Source: Pseudomonadales bacterium (GTDB taxonomy: Bacteria; Pseudomonadota; Gammaproteobacteria; Pseudomonadales; Ketobacteraceae). Taken from it: a stretch of DNA of 64,000 nt. The stretch covers positions 97,171 through 161,170 of the forward strand of contig NZXG01000048.1 of the NCBI GenBank assembly GCA_002701845.1, in the 5' to 3' direction. A program made the position numbers and the translations under genes. This document shows, one piece after another, positions 28,517 to 38,968 of the stretch (positions are counted from its first letter, which is position 1; every line of letters begins with the position of its first letter). The notes below the pieces were generated by a model. That model saw nothing but the letters and a program-made list of their open reading frames with translations. It made no database searches and was not told the DNA's origin.

Positions 28517-29344
28517 ATGAACGTGTTGGTATTTGACATTGAAACCGTGCCGGATGTGGCCAGCGGCCGCGATTTGCTGGCGCTGGAGGGTCTCAACGAC
28601 GCCGATACCGCCAGCGCCATGTTCAATTTGCGGCGCCAGGAGGCGGGCCATGACTTCCTGCGTCTGCACCTGCATCAGGTGGTGGCCATTTCCGCGGTGT
28701 TCCGGTCCCGGGATCAGATTGCGGTCTGGTCTCTGGGGGAGCCCGAAGACCCGGAGAAAATCCTGCTGGAAAAGTTTTTTCATCTGATTGAGCATTTCAG
28801 CCCCACCCTGGTGAGCTGGAACGGCTCCGGCTTCGATCTGCCGGTATTGCATTACCGGGCCCTGCTGCACGGGGTGGCGGCGCCCCGCTATTGGGATCAG
28901 GGGCAGGATGACCGCAATTTCAAATGGAATAATTACTTGAGCCGCTACCATGAGCGGCATACTGACCTGATGGACCTGTTGGCGCTGTATAATAACCGGG
29001 CTTTCGTGCCCCTGGATCAGCTGGCCACCCTGCTGGGGTTTCCCGGCAAGATGGGGATGAGCGGCGCGGCGGTCTGGGAGGCCTGGCAACAGGGAGACAT
29101 CAGCGGCATTCGCGACTATTGTGAAACGGATGTGTTGAATACCTGGCTGGTGTATTTGCGCTTTCAGCTGATTCGTGGCGCGCTGCTGGCGCCCGACTAT
29201 GAGGCCGAACTGGTGCTGGTGAAAGACTATCTGCGGCGCGAGGCGCATCCCCATTTCCTGGCCTTTCTGCAGCAGTGGGAAGACCGGCACCGGCTCAGGC
29301 AACCGGGTCAGGCGACCGGGCCGGACGCTGGGTCCCGGCGATAG
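28517..29344 (+). CDS. predicted 3'-5' exonuclease, PolB-like
   Basis: This 275-aa protein shows the DEDD exonuclease motifs: MNVLVFDIETVPDV (Exo I, DxE), LVSWNGSGFDLPVLHYRAL (Exo II) and RDYCETDVLNTWLVYLRF (Exo III). It belongs to the family of predicted 3'-5' exonucleases related to DNA polymerase B proofreading domains and stands alone without a polymerase. ATG 28517 is preferred over TTG 28511. The gene lies in a cysM-exonuclease-rlmD run, as in Pseudomonas. Confidence 0.88.
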   Translation: MNVLVFDIETVPDVASGRDLLALEGLNDADTASAMFNLRRQEAGHDFLRLHLHQVVAISAVFRSRDQIAVWSLGEPEDPEKILLEKFFHLIEHFSPTLVSWNGSGFDLPVLHYRALLHGVAAPRYWDQGQDDRNFKWNNYLSRYHERHTDLMDLLALYNNRAFVPLDQLATLLGFPGKMGMSGAAVWEAWQQGDISGIRDYCETDVLNTWLVYLRFQLIRGALLAPDYEAELVLVKDYLRREAHPHFLAFLQQWEDRHRLRQPGQATGPDAGSRR

Positions 29345-29356
29345 AGGTAGGCAAAT

Positions 29357-30688
29357 ATGGCAAGAAGAAGACGTGCCGCCAGGCTGCCGGCGGACCCGGT
29401 GGCCATTGAAATCACCGCCCTCAGTCATGATGGCCGGGGTATCGGCCGGGTAGAGGGCAAAACGGTCTTTGTGGACGGCGCCCTGCCCGGGGAACAGGTG
29501 AACTTCCTGTATACCCAGCGTCGGGGCCGGTTTGACGAGGGGCGTGCCCTGGAGGTACTCCGCGCCAGTCCGGAACGGGTGACGCCGCGCTGCCCCCACG
29601 CCGCTGTTTGTGGGGGCTGCAGCCTGCAGCACCAGGCACCCCAGGCCCAGATTCTCACCAAACAGGGCGTGTTACTGGAGCAACTTCAGCATTTCGGGCA
29701 GGTGCAGCCAGATACCCTGTTACCCCCCCTTACCGGTCCGGAATTCGGTTATCGACGCAAAGCGCGGCTGGGTGTGAAGTACGTTTTCAAAAAGGAAACG
29801 GCGCTGGTGGGGTTTCGGGAAAAGCGCAACAGTTTTCTGGCGGAGATCGATCAGTGTCACGTGTTGACTGAGGACATTGGCCTGCGCATCAGTGAGTTGC
29901 GCAGCCTGGTGGCCTCGTTGGAGGGCCGTGAGGCCCTGCCGCAGATTGAAGTGGCCCGGGGCGACGACGCCACCGCCCTGGTGCTGCGCCACCTGGCCCC
30001 CCTGAGCGCGGCGGACCAGGCCCGGATTCAGGATTTTTGCGTGACCCACGGCTTCCACCTGTACCTGCAGCCTGCCGGCCCGGACAGCGTGCACAAGGTC
30101 TGGCCGGAGGGGGCGGAACGCCTGCATTACCAGCTGCCGGACTTTGGTCTGACCCTGGCTTTCCACCCTTTGGATTTCACCCAGGTGAATCAGGCCATTA
30201 ACCGCCGGATGGTGGAACTGGCACTGGCCTTGCTGGATGTACGATCCGACGAACGGGTGCTGGACCTGTTCTGTGGACTGGGGAACTTTACCCTGCCTCT
30301 GGCCACTAATGCAGCGGAAGTCATTGGGGTCGAAGGGGAAAAGGCCATGGTGGAACGGGGTCGCGAAAATGCCCGCCTGAACGGACTGAATAATGTGGCG
30401 TTTCATGCCGCCGATCTGACCCGACCGCTCACTGAAACGCCCTGGGGTCAGCTGGGCTTCGATAAAATACTCATTGACCCACCCCGTTCCGGCGCCCTGG
30501 AGGTGGTCACCCGAATGACCGAGTTAAAGCCCCGCCGCATTGTTTATGTGTCCTGTAACCCGGCCACCCTGGCCCGGGATGCTGGCGTCCTGCGGGAACG
30601 GGGTTATGGTCTGCGCCAGGCCGGGGTGATGGATATGTTTCCGCACACCACCCATGTGGAATCCATTGCCGTGTTTGAGCCGGACTAG
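29357..30688 (+). CDS. rlmD: 23S rRNA (uracil(1939)-C(5))-methyltransferase
   Basis: This 443-aa enzyme has an N-terminal TRAM domain (AIEITALSHDGRGIGRVEGKTVFVDGALPGE), an Fe-S Cys cluster (CPHAAVCGGCSLQH with an earlier partner), and a SAM-dependent domain (VLDLFCGLGNFTLPLA, KILIDPPRSGA). The catalytic Cys is in VYVSCNPATLARD. It is followed 3 bp later by relA, the same order as rumA-relA in E. coli. Confidence 0.96.
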   Translation: MARRRRAARLPADPVAIEITALSHDGRGIGRVEGKTVFVDGALPGEQVNFLYTQRRGRFDEGRALEVLRASPERVTPRCPHAAVCGGCSLQHQAPQAQILTKQGVLLEQLQHFGQVQPDTLLPPLTGPEFGYRRKARLGVKYVFKKETALVGFREKRNSFLAEIDQCHVLTEDIGLRISELRSLVASLEGREALPQIEVARGDDATALVLRHLAPLSAADQARIQDFCVTHGFHLYLQPAGPDSVHKVWPEGAERLHYQLPDFGLTLAFHPLDFTQVNQAINRRMVELALALLDVRSDERVLDLFCGLGNFTLPLATNAAEVIGVEGEKAMVERGRENARLNGLNNVAFHAADLTRPLTETPWGQLGFDKILIDPPRSGALEVVTRMTELKPRRIVYVSCNPATLARDAGVLRERGYGLRQAGVMDMFPHTTHVESIAVFEPD

Positions 30689-30691
30689 CCT

Positions 30692-32959
30692 ATGGTCACC
30701 GTACGCAACCAGCAGGTGATCAGGGCCGACGGCAGCGTGGATCTGGATGCCTGGATTGATCGCCTCAAGGATAAAGTGGAGCTCAGTGACGAAGCCGGGC
30801 TGCGCCAGTTGGCGCTGTATGCCGCTGAACTGGCGCAGCCCGTGCCGCCGGGGGATGACGCCCGATGGGAAAGCGGCAACAGTTTTCTCACCGGGTTGGA
30901 GATTGCCGAAATTCTGGCGGAGCTGCATCTGGACACCGACGCCCTGAAGGCCGCGGTATTGTATCGGGCGGTGCGGGAAGGCAAGGCCACCCTGGGTACC
31001 GTGAGCAAGCTGGCCGGTGGCAATATCGCCAAACTCATCGAAGGGGTGCTGCGCATGGCCGCCATCAGCACCGTGATGAATCCCGAGAACAAAGTGGTGC
31101 TGGGTCAGGCCACCGATCAGTTGGACAATCTGCGCAAGATGCTGGTGGCCATGGTGGATGACGTGCGGGTGGCCCTGATCAAGCTGGCGGAGCGCACCTG
31201 CGCCATTCGCGCGGTAAAGAATGCCCCGGAGGAGAAAAAACAGCGGGTGGCCCGGGAGGTCTTCGACATCTATGCGCCCCTGGCTCATCGTCTGGGCATT
31301 GGCCATCTGAAATGGGAGCTGGAGGATCTTTCCTTCCGCTACCTGCAGCCTGACGCTTACATGCGCATCGCCAAACTGCTGGATGAGAAACGACTGGACC
31401 GGGAGGAGTATATCCGCCGGGTGGTGGACCATCTGCACGATGCCTTGGCCCGGGTGGGGGTGGACTCGGACATCAGCGGCCGGGCCAAACACATCTACAG
31501 TATCTGGCGCAAAATGAAGCGCAAGAATATCGATTTCTATCAGGTCTACGACATCCGCGCGGTGCGGGTGCTGGTGCCGGATATCCGCGACTGTTACGCC
31601 GCCCTGGGGGTGGTGCACAATATCTGGCAGCACATTCCCCGGGAGTTCGACGACTATATCGCCACCCCCAAAGAGAACGGTTACCGCTCCCTGCATACGG
31701 CGGTACTGGGGCCGGAGGGCAAGGTGCTGGAGGTCCAGATCCGCACCCACGATATGCACGATGAAGCGGAGCTGGGGGTCTGTGCCCACTGGCGTTACAA
31801 AGAGGGAAGCACCGGCCGCAGCGACAGCTACGACGGCAAAATCGCCTGGTTGCGGCAGGTGCTGGAGTGGCAGGAGGAACTGGGTGATAACGCGGTCACC
31901 AGCGTCCTCACCCAGTTTAATGAAGACATCGTCGATGAGCGGGTTTACGTGTTCACCCCGGAGGGTCATGTGGTGGATCTGGCCCAGGGCGCCACGCCAC
32001 TGGACTTTGCCTACCACATTCATACCGAAGTGGGGCACCGCTGTCGCGGGGCCAAAGTCAATGGCCGTATCGTGCCGTTGAATTATCAGTTGCGCACTGG
32101 GGAGCAGGTAGAGGTGCTGAAGGGCAACGAATCCCGCCCCAGCCGCGACTGGCTGCAGCCTTCCCTGGGGTATCTGGGCACCAACCGGGCCCGGGCCAAG
32201 GTGGCACACTGGTTTAAACTGCAGGATCGCGATCGCAACATCGAGGGTGGCCGTGATCTGCTGGACAAGGAATTCAAACGGCTTGACGTGGGCCGGCTCA
32301 ATCTGGACCGGGTGGCCCGGGCGCTGAACCTGAAAGCTGCCGAGGATATCTACGCCGCCGTGGGGGCTGGCGATTTGCGGGTGAGTCAGGTGTTGAATTC
32401 CATTCAGGAGCTGCACCATGAAGGGGAACAGCAGGAACTGATCCCCCGGGATATCCGCAAGCCGCGGGTGAATCCCATTACCTCGGAATTCAGTATCAAC
32501 GGCGTGGATAATCTGATGACCAGCATCGCCGGCTGTTGCAAACCGGTGCCGGGGGATGAAGTGGTGGGCTACATTTCCGTGGGCCGCGGGGTGACCGTGC
32601 ACCGCAAGCACTGCAAAGAGCTGCAACGATTGCTGGAAATTCATGGCGATCGGGTGGTGGATGTGAGCTGGTCGGCGGAGGCCGGGCGTACCTACCCGGT
32701 GGAAGTGTTTATCAAGGCCTATGACCGTCAGGGGCTGCTGCGGGATATTACCCAGGTCCTGGCGGCGGAACGGGTGAACGTCACCTCCATCAATACCAAA
32801 TCCGACCCCACAGATCACACCGCCACCATGTCACTGAGCATGGATATTGGCAGTCTGGCCGGCCTGGGGGACGTGCTGGCCCGTATCAATCAACTCTCCA
32901 ATGTTATCGAGGTGCGCCGTTCGCACCAGGGTTACAGTGATGAACAGTCACGACATTGA
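30692..32959 (+). CDS. relA: GTP pyrophosphokinase RelA
   Basis: This 755-aa (p)ppGpp synthetase has an N-terminal pseudo-hydrolase domain in which the HD pair is lost (AVLYRAVREGK where bifunctional SpoT has LLHD), a synthetase domain with EFDDYIATPKENGYRSLHT, then TGS (VYVFTPEGHVVDLAQGATPLDFAYHIHTEVGHRC), a zinc-finger-like region (CCKPVPGDEVVGYISVGRGVTVHRKHC) and a C-terminal ACT domain. It senses uncharged tRNA on ribosomes. It overlaps mazG by 20 bp. Confidence 0.97.
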   Translation: MVTVRNQQVIRADGSVDLDAWIDRLKDKVELSDEAGLRQLALYAAELAQPVPPGDDARWESGNSFLTGLEIAEILAELHLDTDALKAAVLYRAVREGKATLGTVSKLAGGNIAKLIEGVLRMAAISTVMNPENKVVLGQATDQLDNLRKMLVAMVDDVRVALIKLAERTCAIRAVKNAPEEKKQRVAREVFDIYAPLAHRLGIGHLKWELEDLSFRYLQPDAYMRIAKLLDEKRLDREEYIRRVVDHLHDALARVGVDSDISGRAKHIYSIWRKMKRKNIDFYQVYDIRAVRVLVPDIRDCYAALGVVHNIWQHIPREFDDYIATPKENGYRSLHTAVLGPEGKVLEVQIRTHDMHDEAELGVCAHWRYKEGSTGRSDSYDGKIAWLRQVLEWQEELGDNAVTSVLTQFNEDIVDERVYVFTPEGHVVDLAQGATPLDFAYHIHTEVGHRCRGAKVNGRIVPLNYQLRTGEQVEVLKGNESRPSRDWLQPSLGYLGTNRARAKVAHWFKLQDRDRNIEGGRDLLDKEFKRLDVGRLNLDRVARALNLKAAEDIYAAVGAGDLRVSQVLNSIQELHHEGEQQELIPRDIRKPRVNPITSEFSINGVDNLMTSIAGCCKPVPGDEVVGYISVGRGVTVHRKHCKELQRLLEIHGDRVVDVSWSAEAGRTYPVEVFIKAYDRQGLLRDITQVLAAERVNVTSINTKSDPTDHTATMSLSMDIGSLAGLGDVLARINQLSNVIEVRRSHQGYSDEQSRH

Positions 32960-33821
32960 TCCCGCCGGCGCCGGGCCGGTGGATCGCATTCGCTATCTGA
33001 TGGCGCGCCTGCGGGAGCCGGAAACCGGCTGCCCCTGGGACTGCCGGCAAAGCTACGTCAGTATTGCCCCGTTCACCATTGAAGAAGCCTACGAAGTGGC
33101 CGACACCATCGCCCGGGGGGATTTTGATCACCTGCGGGAGGAGCTGGGGGATCTCCTGTTCCAGGTGGTGTTTTACACCCAGATGGCGGAAGAGGAAGGA
33201 CGTTTTCAGTTTATTGATGTGTTGCAGGAGCTGGAACAAAAGCTGGTGCGGCGGCATCCCCATGTGTTTCCCGCCGGCACCCTGGAAAGCCGCGTGGAGC
33301 CGGATCGCGAGATCTCCGAGACGGAGATCAAAAGCAATTGGGAGCGTATCAAACAACGGGAAAAGGCCGCGAAAAACCAGTTGGGGGAATCCCTGCTGGA
33401 CACTGTGCCCACGGGCATGGCGCCCCTGAAGCGGGCCTATAAAATGCAGGCCCGGGCGGCGCAGAAGGGCTTTGACTGGCCGGAGCCCCGGGCGGTGCTG
33501 GACAAACTGCTGGAGGAAGTGGAGGAGCTGACGACGGAAGTGCGGGCCGGGTCCTCGGCAACCACCACCGACCGCATTGCCGATGAACTTGGCGATGTGC
33601 TGTTCTGCTGTGTTAATCTGGCCAGACATTTCAAACTGGATCCCGAGTGGGTCATGATCGAAGCCAACCGCAAGTTTGAACAACGATTCCGTGCGGTGGA
33701 GCAGGCGGTGATGGCCGGGGGGGAAAGCCTGGAGGACGTCTCTCTGGAGCGCATGGAGCAGGAGTGGCAGGCGGCCAAAAGCCGGTTACGGGCAGCATCC
33801 CGGCAGCGGGACGGGGAGTAG
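32940..33821 (+). CDS. mazG: nucleoside triphosphate pyrophosphohydrolase MazG
   Basis: This 293-aa protein has two MazG domains: the first with [25 protein letters not shown] and [20 protein letters not shown], the second with [12 protein letters not shown] and [17 protein letters not shown]. The paired E-E-x-x-E/E-x-x-D motifs bind Mg. MazG hydrolyses NTPs and dampens ppGpp-linked responses. The ATG at 32940 lies inside the relA 3' end, so the genes are co-translated. No MazEF pair is attached here. Confidence 0.96.
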   Translation: MNSHDIDPAGAGPVDRIRYLMARLREPETGCPWDCRQSYVSIAPFTIEEAYEVADTIARGDFDHLREELGDLLFQVVFYTQMAEEEGRFQFIDVLQELEQKLVRRHPHVFPAGTLESRVEPDREISETEIKSNWERIKQREKAAKNQLGESLLDTVPTGMAPLKRAYKMQARAAQKGFDWPEPRAVLDKLLEEVEELTTEVRAGSSATTTDRIADELGDVLFCCVNLARHFKLDPEWVMIEANRKFEQRFRAVEQAVMAGGESLEDVSLERMEQEWQAAKSRLRAASRQRDGE

Positions 33822-33822
33822 T

Positions 33823-34815
33823 ATGAACAGCAGCGCGCTGGTGGATAAATTCGGCCGGCAGGTCAATTATCTGCGGATCTCGGTGACTGACCGTTGTGAT
33901 TTCCGTTGCGTCTACTGCATGGCTGAGGAAATGACCTTTGTGCCCCGGGAGCAGGTACTGAGCCTGGAGGAGATCGAGCGAATTGCCGGCGCCTTTGTCG
34001 CACTGGGGGTGAAAAAAATCCGGATCACCGGCGGCGAACCGTTGATTCGACGTCATGTACTCAGTCTGTTCCGCAATCTGGGGCGGATGCTGGGGCTGGA
34101 AGAGCTGGTGATGACCAGCAACGGCTCGCAACTGGCCAAAATGGCGGCTCCGCTGCGTCAGGCGGGGGTAAAACGCATTAATATCAGCCTCGACAGCGTG
34201 GACCCGGACCGGTTTCGTGAACTGACCCGAACCGGTGATCTGCGGCGGGTCATCGCCGGCATTGATGCCGCCCGCCAGCAGGGCTTTGCCGGCATCAAAC
34301 TCAATGCGGTGATCCTCAAAGGCCGCAACGACGAAGAGATCCTGCCACTGGTGGCATTTGCCCGGGACCGCGGACTGGACCTCACCTTCATCGAGGAAAT
34401 GCCCCTGGGACAGGTGGATGAACATGCCCGCGACGCCTGTTTTATGGCCTCCCAGGAGGTGCGCAAGGTGATAGAGTCGCGCTATTCCCTGAGCCCCTGC
34501 ACCCACCGCAGCGGTGGACCGGCACGCTATTACCGCTTTGATGACAGCCCCATTCGGGTGGGCTTTATTTCGCCCCACAGCCATAACTTCTGCAGTGACT
34601 GCAACCGGGTGCGGCTGACGGCGGAAGGCCGTCTGCTGCTGTGTCTGGGCAATGAACATTCCGTGGATCTGCGCCAGGTGGTGCGGCAGACCGAAGACGA
34701 TGCCGAATTGCGCCAAGCGATTGTCGACGCCATGGACCTGAAACCGGAGCGGCATTACTTTGATCTGCAGGAAGCACCGCAGATCGTGCGGTTTATGAAT
34801 ATGACCGGGGGCTGA
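33823..34815 (+). CDS. moaA: GTP 3',8-cyclase MoaA
   Basis: This 330-aa radical-SAM enzyme carries out the first step of molybdenum cofactor synthesis. The radical-SAM cluster CDFRCVYC, the C-terminal second cluster [18 protein letters not shown] and the essential C-terminal Gly-Gly (NMTGG-stop) are all present, so the enzyme looks complete. It starts one base after the mazG stop and heads moaA-moaB-moeA. Confidence 0.97.
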   Translation: MNSSALVDKFGRQVNYLRISVTDRCDFRCVYCMAEEMTFVPREQVLSLEEIERIAGAFVALGVKKIRITGGEPLIRRHVLSLFRNLGRMLGLEELVMTSNGSQLAKMAAPLRQAGVKRINISLDSVDPDRFRELTRTGDLRRVIAGIDAARQQGFAGIKLNAVILKGRNDEEILPLVAFARDRGLDLTFIEEMPLGQVDEHARDACFMASQEVRKVIESRYSLSPCTHRSGGPARYYRFDDSPIRVGFISPHSHNFCSDCNRVRLTAEGRLLLCLGNEHSVDLRQVVRQTEDDAELRQAIVDAMDLKPERHYFDLQEAPQIVRFMNMTGG

Positions 34816-34873
34816 GGGCCGCCGGCACCGGTTTACCATGCCGGTTTACCACAGCGAGGACAGGACCCGTTTT

Positions 34874-35419
34874 ATGAGTGCAACAGCCGAGTTTATTCCC
34901 GTACACGTGGCCGTACTCACGGTCTCCGACACCCGCACCGCCGACACCGACACCTCCGGCAATCTACTGACCGACAGCATCACCAGCGCCGGCCATGAGG
35001 TGGTGGACAAGCAAATCGTCGCCGACGACATTTACCAGATCCGGGCCGTGGTGTCGCGCTGGGTGGCCGATCCCGGTGTGGAGGCGATCCTGGTGACCGG
35101 GGGGACCGGGTTCTCCGGCCGTGACACCACACCGGAGGCCGTGTTGCCCCTGTTCGACAAGAACATCGAAGGTTTCGGCGAGGTGTTCCGGCAGATTTCC
35201 TTCAATGAAATCGGCACCTCCACTATCCAGTCCCGGGCTCTGGGGGGGCTGGCCAATAACACCGTGATTTTTTGCATGCCAGGTTCCACCAATGCCTGCC
35301 GTACCGCCTGGAACGGTATCATTGCCCAGCAGCTGGACGCCACCCACAAACCCTGCAACTACGTCAAACTCATTACCGCCCGGCGTCTGTCGGGTCAGGA
35401 TTGCGAGAGTCGCGGGTGA
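34874..35419 (+). CDS. moaB: molybdenum cofactor biosynthesis protein MoaB
   Basis: This 181-aa protein has the MPT-binding motif VTGGTGFSGRDTTPEAV. The start is ATG 34874 (MSATAEFIPVHVAVLTVSDTR), with GAGGACAGGAC upstream and an N-terminus aligning with E. coli MoaB; a longer frame to 34838 is not needed. It is probably an adenylyltransferase-like protein in MPT activation. Its stop overlaps moeA (TGATG). Confidence 0.93.
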   Translation: MSATAEFIPVHVAVLTVSDTRTADTDTSGNLLTDSITSAGHEVVDKQIVADDIYQIRAVVSRWVADPGVEAILVTGGTGFSGRDTTPEAVLPLFDKNIEGFGEVFRQISFNEIGTSTIQSRALGGLANNTVIFCMPGSTNACRTAWNGIIAQQLDATHKPCNYVKLITARRLSGQDCESRG

Positions 35420-36636
35420 TGGGCGGCAAACCGGGATTGATGGCGGTGGAAACGGCCCTGGTGGAGCTATTGGATTCAGCAGGCGCGCCGCCGGATGCGG
35501 AAACAGTGCCTCTGAGCACGGCTCGGGGCCGGGTGTTGGCGGAGCAGGTGTGTTCCGGGGTGGACGTGCCACCGGCGGATAACAGTGCGGTGGACGGTTA
35601 TTGTCTGGACCACCGCTATTTCCAGCCCGGACAGCGACTGCCTGTTTCCCAGCGAATTCCCGCCGGCTTGGCGCCCACTAACCTGGCGCCCCACACGGTG
35701 GGCAGAATATTCACCGGTGCCGAGGTGCCTGCCGGGGCCGACGCGGTGGTGATGCAGGAAGACTCTGAGGCCACCGACGATGGCGTGCTGCTACAGCAGG
35801 CGCCGCGGGCGGGTCAGAATATCCGCCCTCGCGGTCAGGATATCCGCAAGGGGCAGACGGTGCTGGCTCAGGGTACCCGGTTGCGGGCCCAGGAATTGGG
35901 GCTGCTGGCGTCAGTGGGGGTGGATAAGGTGCGGGTTTACCGGCCCCTGCGGGTGGCCATTCTGGCCACCGGTGATGAACTGGTGGAGCCCGGTGACTCT
36001 CTGGGACCGGGGCAGATTTACAATTCCAACCGCTATACCCTGATCGGCCTGCTGCAGGGTCTGGGTCTGGACATTCTGGACCTGGGGGTGGTACCGGATG
36101 AGTTGGAAGCCACCGAGGCGGCTCTGATCAAAGCCGCGGCGGAAGCCGATGTGGTATTGAGCAGCGGCGGTGTCTCCGTGGGCGAGGAAGATCACGTGCG
36201 GGTATTGTTGGAGCGCATGGGTGAGCTGCGGTTCTGGCGCCTGGCCATCAAACCCGGCAAGCCTTTCACTTGCGGCCAAATTCTTGGCACACCCTTCGCC
36301 GGCTTGCCGGGAAATCCCGCCGCGGTATTTGTGACCTTTCTGGTGCTGTGCCGACCCTGGCTGTTGAAAATGCAAGGGGCCTCGGCGCAGCGGCCAGACC
36401 TGCTGCGGGTAGTAGCGGGGTTCAGTCTGGACCGGGCCGGAGTACGACAGCAATACCTGAGGGCACGGTTGGTGGCCACGGACAGCGGGCCTGTGGCTGA
36501 GATTTACCCCAACCAAAGCTCTGGCATTCTGTATTCCGCAAGCTGGGGCAACGGTATGGTGGTGATCCCCCCCGGGGTCACCGTGAGCGAGGGGGATACG
36601 GTGGACTTTCTGCTCTATGAACAGATGTTGTACTGA
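35419..36636 (+). CDS. moeA: molybdopterin molybdenumtransferase MoeA
   Basis: This 405-aa protein inserts molybdate into adenylylated molybdopterin. Landmarks are DVPPADNSAVDGYCL, IFTGAEVPAGADAVVMQED, the ATGDELVEPG segment, SSGGVSVGEEDHVRVLL and GLPGNPAAVFVTFLVLCRP. The ATG overlapping the moaB stop is chosen. It ends the Mo-cofactor operon. Confidence 0.95.
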   Translation: MGGKPGLMAVETALVELLDSAGAPPDAETVPLSTARGRVLAEQVCSGVDVPPADNSAVDGYCLDHRYFQPGQRLPVSQRIPAGLAPTNLAPHTVGRIFTGAEVPAGADAVVMQEDSEATDDGVLLQQAPRAGQNIRPRGQDIRKGQTVLAQGTRLRAQELGLLASVGVDKVRVYRPLRVAILATGDELVEPGDSLGPGQIYNSNRYTLIGLLQGLGLDILDLGVVPDELEATEAALIKAAAEADVVLSSGGVSVGEEDHVRVLLERMGELRFWRLAIKPGKPFTCGQILGTPFAGLPGNPAAVFVTFLVLCRPWLLKMQGASAQRPDLLRVVAGFSLDRAGVRQQYLRARLVATDSGPVAEIYPNQSSGILYSASWGNGMVVIPPGVTVSEGDTVDFLLYEQMLY

Positions 36637-36666
36637 GCCTGGAGACGTCTTGGGGGGTCCGTTCTT

Positions 36667-36927
36667 TCAGCGGTACTGGTCCAATTTGGCAATATACTGT
36701 TCCATGGCCTGATCGGCGCTCATGCCTTTCTTTCCCTCCCAGGCACTGTACTTGGCTCGTCCGACAAAGTCGGTGAGGCCCGGTTTCTTGCCTTTCACAT
36801 CCCCTTCGGTGGCCTGTTTGTACAGGGCATAAAATTCTAGCTTGAGATTATTGTCGGGTTTAAAATCCCCCTCGCCGGATTGCACGAAATTGACGGCCTC
36901 GTCGAAACGTTGTTTCAGATCGCTCAT
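36667..36927 (-). CDS. acyl-CoA-binding protein
   Basis: This is an 86-aa stand-alone ACBP. It has the family segments NLKLEFYALYKQATEGDVKGKKPGLTDFVGRAKYSAWEGKKGMSADQAM, including the YKQAT and KWDAW-like (KYSAWEG) acyl-CoA contact residues. It buffers long-chain acyl-CoA. ACBP is uncommon in bacteria but frequent in lipid- and alkane-using marine gammaproteobacteria, which supports the organism guess. Confidence 0.95.
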   Translation of the reverse strand: MSDLKQRFDEAVNFVQSGEGDFKPDNNLKLEFYALYKQATEGDVKGKKPGLTDFVGRAKYSAWEGKKGMSADQAMEQYIAKLDQYR

Positions 36928-37152
36928 GGCGGTTCCCTTAATGTGATGCGTTTAATGTGATGCGTTAAGAAATCAGTGAAGCAATAAGATTGCCGATTAT
37001 GGTTATTATCGGAGGGTCATCGCAGACGCAGTGAAGCTGGTTTCTTATTGATATTATGCGCGTTTTATATTATCTGGTCCTGAGCATTTTCACGGCAAGA
37101 CGCAACCCAACAATGTAAATTATTATACACAAGTTAAAGAAAGGCACCATCA
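36928..37152. other. AT-rich gap marking the start of the accessory region
   Basis: This 225-bp non-coding stretch separates the ACBP gene from the two-partner secretion locus. It is visibly AT-rich against the backbone, with a short tandem repeat (TTAATGTGATGCG twice, around 36938-36965). No clear attachment site, tRNA or promoter was identified. Confidence 0.4.
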
Positions 37153-38897
37153 GTGAAGTTCTCCTGGGACCTATGGCCTTATTTGGTTTTGTTCAGTACT
37201 GGAATCAGCTTGTCGTGGCCATTAGTGGCTGAAGACACAACCCCCGTAAATCCGGATCAGCAAATCATTCGCCAGCAAGAACGGGAACGGGCGCTGCGCG
37301 AAGCCCAGGAAAGCCGGCCTGATGTGCGCTTGCAGCCCGATGTGGCACATAAGCCGGGTCACTTGCCCCTGAACGAAACGCCATGCTTTGAAATTCGCAG
37401 TATTGAACTGGTGGAACACCGGTCGTCGTCAGCCAACAATGAACGTGGCAATGGGCGCTGGAAGCCGCTTTTCTGGATGATGACGGGCAAAGGGATTTGA
37501 CCTTGCCCCAGTGCTTGGGTGGCAACGCCATAAACCGGATTATGAGCCGGATTTAAAACGCCATTATCACCAAGGGTCTGGTCACTACTCGGGTATTGGC
37601 CGCACCGCAGGATCTAAACTCGGGTCACTTGCGGCTGATTATTGTGCCGGGACGAATTAGCGCCATTCGCGGGGCCGACGATGCCAACCCCCGGTTGCAG
37701 TGGCGCACGGCCTTTCCAATGCAGCCCGGGGACGTGCTGAATCTGCGGGACTTGGAACAGGGACTGGAGAACCTGCGGCGGCCACCCACCGTGACGGCGG
37801 ATTTCGAAATCGAGCCCAGCCAGGGAAAGGATGCCGGGCCCGGTGAGAGTGATGTGATAATAAATTGGCAACAACGTTTTCCCGCACGATTCACCCTGGC
37901 CGTAGACAATTCCGGGGCCGAAGCCACAGGCAAATATCAAGGCAGTGTGACTGTTTCAGCTGATCACTGGTTGGGTTTGAACGATTTATTCTACATCAGC
38001 TTAAATCACGATCTGGACGGTGGTGGCTCTGGTGACAGTGGCACCAAAGGTGGCACGGTCCACTATTCCGTTCCAATTGGATATTCGCTAATATCCGTAA
38101 CGCGCAGTGAATACCAGTATTTCCAAACCATCGAAGGGGTTAACGAGCCTTACACCTACAGTGGCGAAAGTAACAATAGTGATATACGGCTTTCCAGGGT
38201 TTGGTTTCGTGACAGTCGTCGCAAATTGTCGATGTTTATTGGTGGTTGGTCCCGCTCCTCACGAAACTATATTGATGACACGGAAATACAAATTCAAAAG
38301 CGTCGTATGGCGGGGTGGAAACTGGGGGTCGATCACCGACAGTTCTGGGGTGATAAGCTGCTTGAGCTGAATCTGGAATACACCCGTGGCACTGGCGCCC
38401 GGGGTGCGTTGCCCGCGCCAGAAGAACCCATTGAACAGGGCGTATCCCGTCCTGAAATTGTGGATGCGGCAATTGGGTTTAATTGGCCATTTTATATCGG
38501 TAATCAGTTCTGGCGTTTTAGTAGCGAATGGCGCGGCCAGTGGAATAGAACACCATTGATGCCTCAGGATCGTTTTTCCTTGGGTGGACGCTTCACTGTA
38601 CGTGGTTTCGACGGCGAGCGGGTTTTGGCCGCCGAGCGTGGCTGGCTGATTCGCAATGACCTGGGGTGGCAGCCCTGGCCCCGTTTCGAACTGTACTGGG
38701 GGTTGGATTATGGCAAGTTGAGTGGCGCTGAGGTCGATCAACTGGCCGGTGATCATCTGAGCGGCACTGTGCTGGGTGTCAGGGGTCGCTATTTTGGATT
38801 GTCTTACGATCTGTTTGCCGGTGCACCCGTTAGTAAACCCGATAATTTTGAGACCGATTCGACGGTGACGGCATTCAGTGTGAGTGCTTCGTTTTAA
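37153..38897 (+). pseudogene. CdiB/ShlB-type two-partner secretion transporter, disrupted
   Basis: The first frame (37153-37500) has a signal peptide and the start of the POTRA domain (PCFEIRSIELVEH). Near 37450 the homologous frame changes: the continuation WALEAAFLDDDGQRDLTLPQC...GGNAINRIMSRI lies in the other frame and meets a TAA at about 37554, where the family has a codon such as CAA (IQNAIITKGLVTTRVL). After it the frame is open to 38897 and encodes the rest: PQDLNSGHLRLIIVPGRI, the second POTRA part and a full 16-strand-type barrel with the motif FTVRGFDGERVL and a terminal Phe (SVSASF). So two separate lesions, one frameshift and one nonsense, break an otherwise complete gene. It precedes the cdiA-like gene by 71 bp. 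Confidence 0.88.
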
Positions 38898-38968
38898 TTG
38901 CTATTTGCAGCATTGTTTGAACCAATGAGTATCAACGCATTGAAAACGCGTTAGGAGTTAAAAAGTCG

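Noticed and set aside
27602..29632. Long minus-strand open frame (676 codons) across cysM and the exonuclease gene
   Set aside because: Shadow of two real plus-strand genes; no start context or conserved motifs.
30524..32818. Long minus-strand open frame (764 codons) across relA
   Set aside because: Antisense of relA, produced by codon bias.
33652..34839. Minus-strand frame of 395 codons across moaA
   Set aside because: Antisense of moaA, which has intact Fe-S motifs.
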